Shown here one piece after another: positions 7,951 through 14,526 of a stretch of DNA of 14,526 nt; positions within the stretch are counted from its first letter, which is position 1, and each line of letters begins with the position of its first letter. Below the pieces are notes generated by a model. That model was not told where the DNA came from. It did no database searches and saw only the letters and a program-made list of their open reading frames with translations. Source of the DNA: an uncultured Oscillospiraceae bacterium (GTDB lineage: Bacteria; Bacillota; Clostridia; Oscillospirales; Oscillospiraceae); NCBI GenBank assembly GCA_947631805.1, contig CANRNA010000022.1, positions 1 to 14,526 on the forward strand, in the 5' to 3' direction. A program made the translations under genes and the position numbers.

Positions 7951-8640
7951 TCACCGGATGCGTTTGTCGCTCCGTTTGGTGACGGTATTTCCGACGCTCT
8001 GGAATATCTGGACCAGGATGACCAGCAGCACCACCATGGTCCACATGACCAGCTCGTTGCGCCGGTAGTGGCCGTAGGTGATGGCGAAGGACCCCAGTCC
8101 TCCGGCCCCCAGGATGCCGGCCATGGCCCCGTAGCCGAAGATGGTGATCAGGGCCACAAAGAAGTTAGAGAGCAGCGCGGGCTTTGCCTCAGGGATGAGC
8201 ACCTTCCACACGATCTGCATAGGACTGGCGCCCATTGCCTGGGCCGCCTCTATCACCCCCTGATCGATCTCCCGGATGGATGTCTCCACGATGCGCGCCA
8301 CGAAGGGGAACGCCGCCACGGTCAGCGGCAGGATCATGCCCTTTACTCCGGCGGTGGTGCCCAGCACGAACCGGGACAGGGGGCTGACCACCACGATCAG
8401 GATCAGAAACGGCACGCTTCGCAGCAGATTGATGATGACGTTGACCACCTTCATCAGCGCCTTGGGCATGGGACGGATGCCCCGCTCCTCTCCCGTGACC
8501 AGCAGCACCCCCAGCGGAAGGCCGATGGCGAAGGCCAGCAGCGTGGGCAGGAACGTCATCACCAGGGTCTGGCCGATGGCCTCCACCAGGTCGCTGCGGA
8601 CGATATTCTGTAAAAGCTGTACGTCCTTTTCACTGAACAT
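7951..8640 (-). CDS. metI: Methionine ABC transporter permease
   Basis: Inner-membrane channel subunit of the MetNIQ importer, working as a homodimer with two MetN. At 229 residues it has several hydrophobic segments and the cytoplasmic EAA loop that docks on the ATPase (EAAQAMGASP-MQIVWKVLIP, about 131-150). The N-terminal pattern (SEAIGQTLVMTF-like, TLLAFAIGLPLG) matches the MetI/BPD_transp_1 family. Its ATG overlaps the last 11 bases of metN, implying translational coupling and equal dosage. The basic tail (KRSDKRIR) is consistent with a cytoplasmic C-terminus. Confidence 0.94.
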   Translation of the reverse strand: MFSEKDVQLLQNIVRSDLVEAIGQTLVMTFLPTLLAFAIGLPLGVLLVTGEERGIRPMPKALMKVVNVIINLLRSVPFLILIVVVSPLSRFVLGTTAGVKGMILPLTVAAFPFVARIVETSIREIDQGVIEAAQAMGASPMQIVWKVLIPEAKPALLSNFFVALITIFGYGAMAGILGAGGLGSFAITYGHYRRNELVMWTMVVLLVILVQIFQSVGNTVTKRSDKRIR

Positions 8641-9658
8641 CGCCCGTCACCTCCTCCGCTGTCACGCCGGGTATCTCCCGCAAATATATGAGCGCTCTGG
8701 CCGCCTCCGTCTCGTCCTGGGGCAGGCCCAGCACCATGGTGCCGAAGCTCTTGTCCCCGATGGTGCGGGTGTCGGCGCTGATGATGTTCAGGCATATCCC
8801 CTGCTTCGCCGCCAGGGTAGCGATGATGGGCTCCCCGGAGGTGGCCCCGTTGAAGGCCAGCCGCACCAGCCGGTTTTCCGGCAGCACGTGTATCTTCTCC
8901 CCGCCCGGCATCACCAGGCGGCGGCCCGCCTCCGTCCGGGGGTTGGCAAATATCTCCGACACGTCCCCCTGCTCCTGGATAACGCCGTGGTCCAATATGG
9001 CCACCCGGTCGCATATCTGCTCTACCACCCGCATCTCGTGGGTGATGACCACCACCGTGACCCCCAGCTCCCGGTTTATCTTTTTCAGCAGAGCCAGTAT
9101 GGACTGGGTAGTGGTGGGGTCCAGGGCGCTGGTGGCCTCGTCGCACAACAGCACCTGGGGCTGGGGATACTCCGCCAGCGCCCTGGCGATGGCCACCCGC
9201 TGCTTCTGGCCGCCGGACAGCTGCACCGGATAGGCGTCCGCCTTGTCGGGCAGGCCCACCAGCTCCAAAAGCTCCTCCGCCCGCTTTTTCCGCCAGCTCT
9301 TTTCCCCCTTCACCCCGTTCAGCTCCAGGGGGAAGCAGACGTTTTCAAGGGCCGTGCGCTGCATGAGAAGGTTGAAGCTCTGGAAGATCATGCTCATGCC
9401 CCGGCGGGCCTTGCGCAGGTCCCGCTCCCTGAGGGCCGTCAGTTCCTGGCCGTTCACCGTGACCTTGCCGGAGGTGGGTCTCTCCAGCAGGTTCATGCAC
9501 CGGACCAGGGTGCTCTTGCCCGCCCCGGACAGGCCGATGATGCCGAATATCTCTCCCTTGTGGATGTCCAGGTCGATATCCTGCAGGGCCCGCACCTGGC
9601 TGTCGCCGGAGCCGAAGGTCTTGCAAAGGTGCTCGATACGGATGATCGTCTCGCTCAT
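8630..9658 (-). CDS. metN: Methionine ABC transporter ATP-binding protein with NIL domain
   Basis: ATPase that powers methionine import. Of 342 residues, 1-240 form the nucleotide-binding domain: Walker A GLSGAGKST (42-50), Q-loop Q93, signature LSGGQKQR (147-154), Walker B LLCDEATSALD with D173/E174, H-loop H207. Residues about 262-342 are the C-terminal NIL (ACT-like) domain, which in characterised MetN proteins binds methionine and inhibits transport when the amino acid is plentiful inside the cell. First gene of the operon; GAGGG sits 5 bases before the ATG. The T-box terminator ends 15 bases upstream, so its expression depends directly on antitermination. Confidence 0.96.
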   Translation of the reverse strand: MSETIIRIEHLCKTFGSGDSQVRALQDIDLDIHKGEIFGIIGLSGAGKSTLVRCMNLLERPTSGKVTVNGQELTALRERDLRKARRGMSMIFQSFNLLMQRTALENVCFPLELNGVKGEKSWRKKRAEELLELVGLPDKADAYPVQLSGGQKQRVAIARALAEYPQPQVLLCDEATSALDPTTTQSILALLKKINRELGVTVVVITHEMRVVEQICDRVAILDHGVIQEQGDVSEIFANPRTEAGRRLVMPGGEKIHVLPENRLVRLAFNGATSGEPIIATLAAKQGICLNIISADTRTIGDKSFGTMVLGLPQDETEAARALIYLREIPGVTAEEVTGDVQ

Positions 9659-9673
9659 AAATCCCTCACAAAC

Positions 9674-9709
9674 AAAAAGTCGTCCTCGATGATCTGCATC
9701 AAGGACGAC
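9674..9709 (-). terminator. T-box-controlled terminator upstream of metN
   Basis: A 13-bp stem with one G-U pair (GTCGTCCTTGATG with CATCGAGGACGAC), loop CAGAT, then TTTTT. The 5' arm contains CGTCCTT, which pairs with the T-box sequence in the alternative antiterminator. Confidence 0.93.
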
Positions 9710-9957
9710 ATATATACATACGCCGTGGTACCACCTTGCTTCGCCCCCGCCTCACGGCGCCGGGCCTTACAGGGTTCCAACAAACCCCTGCGCTGTAACG
9801 GGCGCCCCCGTCGCGGACTACCTATCGCCCACGCGGCTCCAAGACCATGTTCGGCGGGCTCTCTGCGCCCCTTTCCAGCTGCCGGGGCTCTCTGGCGGCA
9901 TAACCTTCCCGCTTACTCTTCTTTTCATTGCCTTTGTTGTGGTATTCACTTTTGATT
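9674..9957 (-). promoter_or_regulatory. T-box riboswitch leader, methionine (AUG) specifier
   Basis: Uncharged tRNA-Met binding should switch on metNIQ. Read on the minus strand: stem I is closed by GTAA-g-CGGG (9908-9916) with CCCGTTAC (9795-9802) and carries AGAG motifs on both arms. The specifier region reads GAAC-AUG-GUCUUGGAG with AUG at 9846-9848, followed by a purine as usual. The T-box sequence AAGGUGGUACCACGG is at about 9723-9737; its UGGU bulge matches an ACCA tRNA end. The antiterminator forms when AAGG and ACG pair with CGU and CCUU downstream, the same bases that make the 5' arm of the terminator, so the two are mutually exclusive. The 5' limit is set by the predicted transcription start. 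The T-box class is certain; the Met codon assignment is strong and agrees with the genes. Confidence 0.95.
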
Positions 9958-9963
9958 GTGGCT

Positions 9964-9992
9964 ATTATAGCCTCAATTTCCGGCCCTGTCAA
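9964..9992 (-). promoter_or_regulatory. Consensus sigma-A promoter of the metNIQ operon
   Basis: On the minus strand a perfect TTGACA (9987-9992), a 17-base spacer and a perfect TATAAT (9964-9969). Such a consensus promoter fits a leader whose output is set by T-box attenuation rather than by initiation. Predicted start near 9957 gives a leader of about 300 bases. Confidence 0.93.
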
Positions 9993-10065
9993 CCGACAGA
10001 TACGTCAAGATTTCTCCAGCTCCCGGGGAATGATTTTGTGTAAATTGTGAAAGAGCGCCCCCGCC

Positions 10066-11520
10066 TCAGTCCTCTTTATAGGCCACGGCCCGGTCAAACA
10101 GGTCCTCTACCTCTCTCCCGGGGGCCGGGGTCGCCAGGGTCACGGCCACCGCCGCCAGCAGGCCCGCCGCCGCGCCGGGGACGATCTCATAGATGCCCGT
10201 GCCCGACAAAAAGCCAAGCCACAGGATATCCGCCGCCGCGCCCACCACGATACCGGCCGCCGCCCCGGCAAAGTTGAACCGCTTCCAGAACAGGCTCAGC
10301 ATGATGACCGGGCCGAAGGCCGCGCCGAACACGCCCCAGGCGTTGGACACCAGGTCCATGATGGAACCGGCGTCCGGGTCGGCGGCGATGATCAGGGCCA
10401 CGACGGAGATGGCGATGACCACCACGCGGCCCGCCCAGAGCATCTCCCGGTCCCCCGCCTTGTTCCGGCGGATCACCGGCTTATACACGTCACTGGCAAA
10501 GGCCGAGGCCGCCGCCAGAAGCTGGCTGTCCGCCGTGGACATGCTGGCCGCCAGCACCGCCGAGAGCAGAATGCCGGACACCACGCCGGGGAAGATGCGC
10601 CTGGTCATGGTGATGAACACCAGGGAGTTCGTCTCCACCGTCTCGTCATAGCCCAGGAACATCCGGCCGATGACCCCCACCAGGGTGGCGAACAGCACGA
10701 TGAGCACGGTCCAGCTCACGCCGATGACAGCGGATTTTTTCAGGTCCTTCTGGCTTTTCAGGCTCATGAACCGAATGATGATGTGGGGCATGCCGAAGTA
10801 GCCGATGCCCCAGCCCAGGCCGGAGACGATGTCCTGCCAGCTGGTGAAGGGGTCAAGATACCCCCCGGGGAGGGACGAGGCGGCGGAGCCGTCCAGCATG
10901 GAGGCGGCAAAGATGGGGGCGATGAGCAGCGCGCCCAGCATCAGCAGCCCCTGGAAGAAGTCCGTCCAGCACACGGCAGAGAATCCGCCCAGGAAGGTAT
11001 AGCTGATGATGATGAGGGCCGCCACATACATGGCCGTGGTCTCGTTCAGGCCGATGACCGTGTTGAACAGCGTCCCGCATGCCTTCACGCTGGAGGCGGC
11101 GTAAATGGTGTAGGCCACCAGGAATATCACCGCGCAGACGATCTGCAGCGCCTTGGACTTGGACAAAAACCGTCTGGTCAGATACTGGGGGATGGTGATG
11201 GAGTCGTCCGCCACGATGGAGAACCGCCGCAGCCGGGGCGCCTCGAATATCCAGCTCAGGGTGTAGCCGATGGCCAGTCCCACCGGTATCCACATCTGCC
11301 CCAGCCCCAGGGCGTAGATGCTGGTGGGCATGCCCATGAGCACCCAGGCGCTCATGTCCGACGCACCGGCGCTCAGGGCCGTGACCCAGGGGCCCATCTG
11401 GCGGCCGCCCAGGAAATAGCCCTTCTCGCCGCCGGTCCGGTTCTTCACAAAAAACCACACGCCGATGGCGATCATGAACACCAAATAGACGATAAAAACA
11501 ACGACTTCTGAAACGATCAT
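10066..11520 (-). CDS. putP: Sodium/proline symporter (SSS family)
   Basis: Imports proline with sodium across the cytoplasmic membrane. At 484 residues it is close to E. coli PutP in length and reads as a many-helix membrane protein. The N-terminal ALSAGASDMSAWVLMG segment places Asp at residue 55 and Ser at 57, the positions essential for sodium and proline in E. coli PutP, and the later AASMSTADSQLLAA segment carries the Ser-Thr pair of the second sodium-site helix. ATG at 11520 is supported by AAGGAG about 8 bases upstream. It lies downstream of the AGCS transporter in the same direction but behind a terminator. I see no strong promoter between them, and no clear terminator after it before the metNIQ promoter. 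Other SSS substrates are possible, but the PutP-specific residues favour proline. Confidence 0.92.
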   Translation of the reverse strand: MIVSEVVVFIVYLVFMIAIGVWFFVKNRTGGEKGYFLGGRQMGPWVTALSAGASDMSAWVLMGMPTSIYALGLGQMWIPVGLAIGYTLSWIFEAPRLRRFSIVADDSITIPQYLTRRFLSKSKALQIVCAVIFLVAYTIYAASSVKACGTLFNTVIGLNETTAMYVAALIIISYTFLGGFSAVCWTDFFQGLLMLGALLIAPIFAASMLDGSAASSLPGGYLDPFTSWQDIVSGLGWGIGYFGMPHIIIRFMSLKSQKDLKKSAVIGVSWTVLIVLFATLVGVIGRMFLGYDETVETNSLVFITMTRRIFPGVVSGILLSAVLAASMSTADSQLLAAASAFASDVYKPVIRRNKAGDREMLWAGRVVVIAISVVALIIAADPDAGSIMDLVSNAWGVFGAAFGPVIMLSLFWKRFNFAGAAAGIVVGAAADILWLGFLSGTGIYEIVPGAAAGLLAAVAVTLATPAPGREVEDLFDRAVAYKED

Positions 11521-11558
11521 TCTTTAGCTCCTTACCGAACTACAGTATCAGTACAATC

Positions 11559-11594
11559 AAAACTGCCGCACGGCGTCGATGCGCACGGCGGCAG
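11559..11594 (-). terminator. Intrinsic terminator between the AGCS transporter and putP
   Basis: On the minus strand CTGCCGC and GCGGCAG form a 7-bp outer stem, with an inner GCG/CGC helix across a symmetrical CGT/CGT loop, followed by TTTT. It lies about 65 bases after the transporter stop and 39 bases before the putP start. Confidence 0.7.
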
Positions 11595-11614
11595 CGTTTC
11601 ATGAGACCGCGTGA

Positions 11615-11646
11615 CCGTACCCGCCCCGCGGGCGGGGCAGGTACGG
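11615..11646. repeat. Long GC-rich inverted repeat just after the AGCS gene
   Basis: Two 15-base arms (CCGTACCCGCCCCGC and GCGGGGCAGGTACGG) separated by GG, with a single mismatch that becomes a G-U pair in minus-strand RNA. An outer pair, GTGACCGT (11611-11618) and ACGGTCAC (11654-11661), overlaps the stop codon of the transporter gene and competes with part of the stem. No T-run follows, so it is more likely an mRNA 3'-end stabiliser or the first half of a double terminator than a terminator alone. Confidence 0.8.
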
Positions 11647-11657
11647 CGCGGAAACGG

Positions 11658-13106
11658 TCACAGCTTGGACTTGTCGGAGAAGTACTCCTTCGTGGTCTTG
11701 ACGATGACCCCGGACAGCAGCAGCAGGGCCACCAAGTTCGGGAAGGCCATCATGCCGTTCAGGGCGTCCGCCAGGTCCCACACCACGCCGATCTTCAGGG
11801 TAGCGCCCACGGGCAGCAGCACCAGGAAGATGATCTTGTAGATGACGCTCAGCCTGGTGCCCAGCTTCTTGCCGCACAGGTACTCGAAGCACCGGGAGCC
11901 ATAGAGGGACCAGCTGATGATGGTGCTCAGGGCAAACAGGCTCAGGCCCACGGCCACCACCAGCGCGCCCAGCTTGCCGCCCACCACAGAGCCCATAGCG
12001 GCCTGGATGAGCTGCGCGTCGCCGTCGCCGCCCCAGACGATGGCAAGGCCGTCGCCCATGCGGCAGTAGCTGGTCAACAGCACGAGAGAGGTCATGGTGC
12101 AGATGACGATGGTGTCCATGAACACCTCGAAGATGCCGTACAGGCCCTGCTTCACCGGCTCGGTCTCGGAGGTGGCCGCGTGGGCCATGGGCGCGGAGCC
12201 CATACCGGCCTCATTGGAGAACACGCCCCGGCCGACGCCCTTCTGGATGGTGTCCATGATCATGATGCCGAAAGCGCCGCCCAGAGCCGCCTCCGCGTTG
12301 AAGGCGCCCTTGAAGATCATGGCGAAGGTGGCGGGGATGTACTTGATGTTGGCGAAGATGACGATCAGGGAGAAGACGATGTAGATGACCGCCATCACGG
12401 GCACCAGCTTTTCCGTCACGGAGCCGATGCGCTTGATGCCGCCGAACAGCACCAGGCCCACGATCACCGCCACCACCACGCCGAAAATCAGGCTGGTCAC
12501 GGGCACCGCCTCGCCGAACAGGACGATGGTCCTGGCCGCGGCGTCGCCGCCGAAGGCGTTGATAGCGCCGTTCAGGGCGCCGGCGATGGAGTTGACCTGG
12601 GTCATGTTGCCGATGCCGAAGGCCGCCAGGGCGCCGAACAGGCAGAAGAGGACGCTCAGCCATGCCCAGTTCTTGCCCAGACCGTTCTTGATGTAGTACA
12701 TGGGGCCGCCGACCCAGTCGCCCTTGTCGTTCCGCTCCCGGTACTTCACCGCCAGCAGCACCTCGGAATACTTGGTGCACATGCCGAACAGGGCGCACAG
12801 CCACATCCAGAACACAGCGCCCGGCCCGCCGGCCACAATGGCGCCTGTGACGCCGGCGATGTTGCCGGTGCCCACGGTCGCCGCCAGTGCTGTTGTCACC
12901 GCCTGGAAGGGCGTGACCTCCCCTTTACCGGCCCGCTGCTTGGAAAACATCTTGCCGATGGTGTTCTTCATGGCATAGCCGAACCGGCGGAACTGGGGGA
13001 AGCCCATCCGCAGGCTCAGATAGATGCCCGTACCGGCCAGCAGGATCAGGAGCACCGGGCCCCATACCCAGCCGTCGATCGCCTTGATGATCTGGGAAAT
13101 AGACAT
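11658..13106 (-). CDS. alsT: Sodium/alanine-glycine symporter (AGCS family), glycine riboswitch-controlled
   Basis: Imports alanine or glycine with sodium. The 482 residues carry the family landmarks: TTALAATVGTGNIAGV (about 71-86), GGPGAVFWMW (93-102), the WVGGPMYYI segment and GVFSNEAGMGSAPMAHAA in the second half, with many hydrophobic helices between. ATG at 13106 is preceded by AAGGAG about 9 bases upstream. The leader holds a glycine riboswitch and a terminator, so glycine is probably the main substrate in the cell; alsT is only the usual family label. The gene is separated from the downstream putP by a hairpin and a terminator. The C-terminus is basic (KTTKEYFSDKSKL), consistent with a cytoplasmic end. 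Confidence 0.94.
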   Translation of the reverse strand: MSISQIIKAIDGWVWGPVLLILLAGTGIYLSLRMGFPQFRRFGYAMKNTIGKMFSKQRAGKGEVTPFQAVTTALAATVGTGNIAGVTGAIVAGGPGAVFWMWLCALFGMCTKYSEVLLAVKYRERNDKGDWVGGPMYYIKNGLGKNWAWLSVLFCLFGALAAFGIGNMTQVNSIAGALNGAINAFGGDAAARTIVLFGEAVPVTSLIFGVVVAVIVGLVLFGGIKRIGSVTEKLVPVMAVIYIVFSLIVIFANIKYIPATFAMIFKGAFNAEAALGGAFGIMIMDTIQKGVGRGVFSNEAGMGSAPMAHAATSETEPVKQGLYGIFEVFMDTIVICTMTSLVLLTSYCRMGDGLAIVWGGDGDAQLIQAAMGSVVGGKLGALVVAVGLSLFALSTIISWSLYGSRCFEYLCGKKLGTRLSVIYKIIFLVLLPVGATLKIGVVWDLADALNGMMAFPNLVALLLLSGVIVKTTKEYFSDKSKL

Positions 13107-13163
13107 GATTCTCTCTCCTTACGTTTGTTTACTGCTTTAACTGGCTAAAAACCATAGTTAAAC

Positions 13164-13228
13164 AAAATGACCTGGCCAAATGGTATGCTCAAACAAGCGG
13201 ACGAATGCCCCCACTACCGGCAGGTCAT
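13164..13228 (-). terminator. Expression-platform terminator of the glycine riboswitch
   Basis: On the minus strand ATGACCTG (starting 2 bases after the aptamer) pairs with CAGGTCAT (13167-13174), followed by TTTTGTTT. Inside, CC/GG and GGTA/TACC extend the helix across small bulges, leaving a large loop. A CAGGT near the 5' end of the leader (13353-13357 on the plus strand as ACCTG) could pair with the ACCTG of the terminator arm, which would be one route to antitermination; that pairing is only a suggestion. Confidence 0.7.
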
Positions 13229-13229
13229 C

Positions 13230-13313
13230 ATTTCTGTCCTTTTGCCTGAGAGTTTAAGCGCCTGGCGCCTTGCCCCTTCGGCCCCCGCCCTTCCGGGCGG
13301 GCTTCTCCAGAAT
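13230..13313 (-). promoter_or_regulatory. Glycine riboswitch, single aptamer
   Basis: On the minus strand the leader contains the conserved glycine-aptamer blocks in order: ATTCTGGAG, a CCCGCCC-GGAA-GGGCGGG hairpin, GCCGAAGGGGCAA, and CTCTCAGGCAAAAGGACAGA. The ends TTCT and AGAA can close P1. Only one set of the core motifs is present, so this is a singlet and not the common tandem form. The roughly 50 bases upstream contain a GGCAG/CTGCC hairpin that may act as the partial partner seen with singlets. Located between a promoter and a terminator upstream of an AGCS transporter. Confidence 0.93.
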
Positions 13314-13399
13314 CCCATCCGTCGGCAGTTCCTCCCCGGTCCTGCCCACTTCACCTGGCTATATGAGATTTTCTTTAAAATTCTCGAACTATTTCTTAT

Positions 13400-13428
13400 A
13401 ATATACCCGATATCTCCCGATTTTGCAA
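13400..13428 (-). promoter_or_regulatory. Promoter of the glycine riboswitch / AGCS transcript
   Basis: On the minus strand TTGCAA (4/6 of the -35 consensus, 13423-13428), a 17-base spacer and TATATT (5/6 of the -10, 13400-13405). The -35 directly touches the stop codon of the upstream glycosyltransferase gene (13429-13431), so the transporter has its own start despite lying downstream in the same direction. Confidence 0.7.
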
Positions 13429-14526
13429 TTATTCGTATCGGAGAGGTTTCTCCCCCTCCTCCCCGGATTCTTGTGCAAAATCACCACTGGCCCCCTCCAT
13501 CAGCGCCAGATTGTCCCGGATGCGCCGGTCATCGGGGGCCAGCTTCAGGGCCTCCCGGGCGCAGTCGGCCGCCCGGCGGGCGTCGCCCTGGTGCCAGCAG
13601 GCCAGGCTGAGCAGGTCCCAGGGCAGGGCTCCCCAGGCCTCCGCCTCGGTGGTATAGGACATATCCCGGCTGGTGATATCCAGCGCCCGGCGGCAATAGC
13701 GCTCGCACTCCGCCCACCGGCCCTGGTCGTGCATCAGCCGGGCCAGCGCCACCAGCGCCTCCCGCTGCTCCGGGGCCTCCCACACCGCCCGCAGCAGCCA
13801 CAGCTCCGCCCCCTCCCGGTCCCCCTTTTCCAGCAGGCACCGGGCGATATAGCGCATGGAGGCGGCCCGCTCCGGCCGCCACCGGGCCGCGGGCATGGCC
13901 AGGTGTTCCCGCAGAGTCCGGATGGCCTCGTCCCACCGGCCCCGGAACATGTACTCCCGGCCCAGGTAATGGCGGTTCCGGTCGTCCTGCGGGTCCTCCG
14001 CCACGCTCAGCTCCAACAGCCGCAGGTAGTCCTCCCGGCTCTTGGACCGGTCAGGGTGGTGCTCCAGGCGCATCCCCGGCACGTCGCACCACACCTGGGG
14101 CACCTGATAGCGCAGCACCTCGTGGACCGGGTGGGTCCAGCGGCACACCCCCGGTCGGTGGACCTTCTCGTAGAGATATTTCACCCCGTCCGAGCCGTCG
14201 GGGTTGAAGGACCACACATACTCATACCGGGCCGTGGTGCACTCCGGCCGCCAGGCGGCCTCCAGGGCGGCCCGCCAGCCGGGGCGCAGCACCTCGTCCA
14301 GGTCCGTGCACACCAGGATATCCCCGTCTTCCGGGACCAGGTCCATGGATATGTTCCGGGCCGTGTCGAACCGCCAGGGGCGGACGTCCCGCCGCTCCAC
14401 ATGGGCCCCCAATGCCTCCAGGCGCGCCGCCGTGGCGTCCCGGCTGCCTGTGTCCAGCACGTACACCCCGTCCGCCTCGGCCATGGAGGCCATCCACCGG
14501 GCCGCGAAGGCCTCCTCGTCTTTGGC
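13429..14526 (-). CDS. Family 2 glycosyltransferase with C-terminal TPR-like repeats, N-terminus cut by window edge
   Basis: Transfers a sugar from a nucleotide-sugar donor; acceptor unknown. The frame is open to the right end of the window (AKDEEAFAARWMASM precedes the internal ATG at 14493), so the true start is probably about ten codons outside. N-terminal half: GT2 motifs VLDTGSRDATAARLEALGA and a DxD-like CTDLDEVLRPGW, then RYEYVWSF and HPVHEVLRY. C-terminal half from about residue 190: helix-pair repeats rich in Ala, Leu and Arg (for example HYLGREYMFRGRWDEAIRTL and RAVWEAPEQREALVALARLM), characteristic of tetratricopeptide repeats. This architecture occurs in Clostridia and Bacilli in proteins modifying cell-surface or secreted glycans. 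No signal peptide is visible in the part present. The final acidic tail (ESGEEGEKPLRYE) is not conserved as far as I know. Confidence 0.85.
   Translation of the reverse strand, partial: AKDEEAFAARWMASMAEADGVYVLDTGSRDATAARLEALGAHVERRDVRPWRFDTARNISMDLVPEDGDILVCTDLDEVLRPGWRAALEAAWRPECTTARYEYVWSFNPDGSDGVKYLYEKVHRPGVCRWTHPVHEVLRYQVPQVWCDVPGMRLEHHPDRSKSREDYLRLLELSVAEDPQDDRNRHYLGREYMFRGRWDEAIRTLREHLAMPAARWRPERAASMRYIARCLLEKGDREGAELWLLRAVWEAPEQREALVALARLMHDQGRWAECERYCRRALDITSRDMSYTTEAEAWGALPWDLLSLACWHQGDARRAADCAREALKLAPDDRRIRDNLALMEGASGDFAQESGEEGEKPLRYE

Noticed and set aside
8276..9955. 559-codon plus-strand frame opposite metI, metN and the T-box leader
   Set aside because: It runs through two certain genes and a structured leader on the other strand, and its translation has no recognisable domain.
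9993..10065. Search for an intrinsic terminator after putP
   Set aside because: Only a GGGG/CCCC pairing across a long A/T-rich loop is visible, without a T-run, so I do not call one.
11601..13148. 515-codon plus-strand frame opposite the AGCS transporter
   Set aside because: Rich in His, Gln, Gly and Asp with no domain pattern, as expected from the reverse of a GC-rich membrane protein gene; the minus-strand AGCS motifs are unambiguous.
13314..13365. A second complete glycine aptamer (tandem riboswitch)
   Set aside because: Neither a second CCGAAGGGGCAA-like block nor a second CAGGCAAAAGGACAG-like block is present upstream.
13167..13610. Plus-strand frame across the glycine riboswitch region
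   Set aside because: It is the antisense of the riboswitch, its terminator and the end of the glycosyltransferase; there is no ribosome binding site or domain.

Overview
The window is high-GC bacterial DNA whose genes fit a Clostridia/Oscillospiraceae-type Firmicute (relatives of Flavonifractor, Lawsonibacter or Intestinimonas). The support is indirect: Gram-positive style AGGAGG-like ribosome binding sites, a T-box leader, a glycine riboswitch with an intrinsic terminator, Obg with its C-terminal OCT domain, and protein families typical of that group. The genus is inferred, not proven.

Layout. (1) 1-1239: obg GTPase, missing only about a dozen N-terminal residues, closed by a terminator. 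(2) 1304-2293 (-): an XRE-type DNA-binding protein fused to a membrane-anchored, probably extracytoplasmic domain. (3) 2343-5114: an XRE regulator (2517-3425) and an ABC exporter half-transporter (3427-5040), two genes in one operon. They lie between two directly repeated, identical 35-bp sequences (2343-2377 and 5080-5114) and are visibly more A/T-rich than their surroundings. This is the best candidate for an acquired or undescribed module here. (4) 5169-7001: asnB, glutamine-dependent asparagine synthetase, convergent with the methionine operon across a shared terminator hairpin. (5) 7053-9992 (-): metN-metI-metQ methionine ABC importer, preceded by a consensus promoter and a complete T-box leader with an AUG (methionine) specifier, antiterminator and terminator. 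(6) 10066-11520 (-): putP-type sodium/proline symporter. (7) 11658-13428 (-): AGCS-family sodium/amino-acid symporter behind a promoter, a single-aptamer glycine riboswitch and a terminator, so its physiological substrate is probably glycine. (8) 13429-14526 (-): 3' part of a family 2 glycosyltransferase with TPR-like repeats, cut by the window edge.

Working together: the right two thirds is an amino-acid supply region (Asn synthesis; Met, Pro and Gly/Ala uptake). Two of the uptake units are controlled by different RNA sensors: uncharged tRNA-Met through the T-box, and free glycine through the riboswitch. The left part carries a housekeeping GTPase and two HTH regulators, one of which travels with an exporter.

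The strongest observations for follow-up are the direct-repeat-flanked XRE-ABC cassette, the membrane-anchored XRE protein, the lack of a lipobox cysteine in MetQ, and the riboswitch-based substrate assignment of the AGCS transporter.
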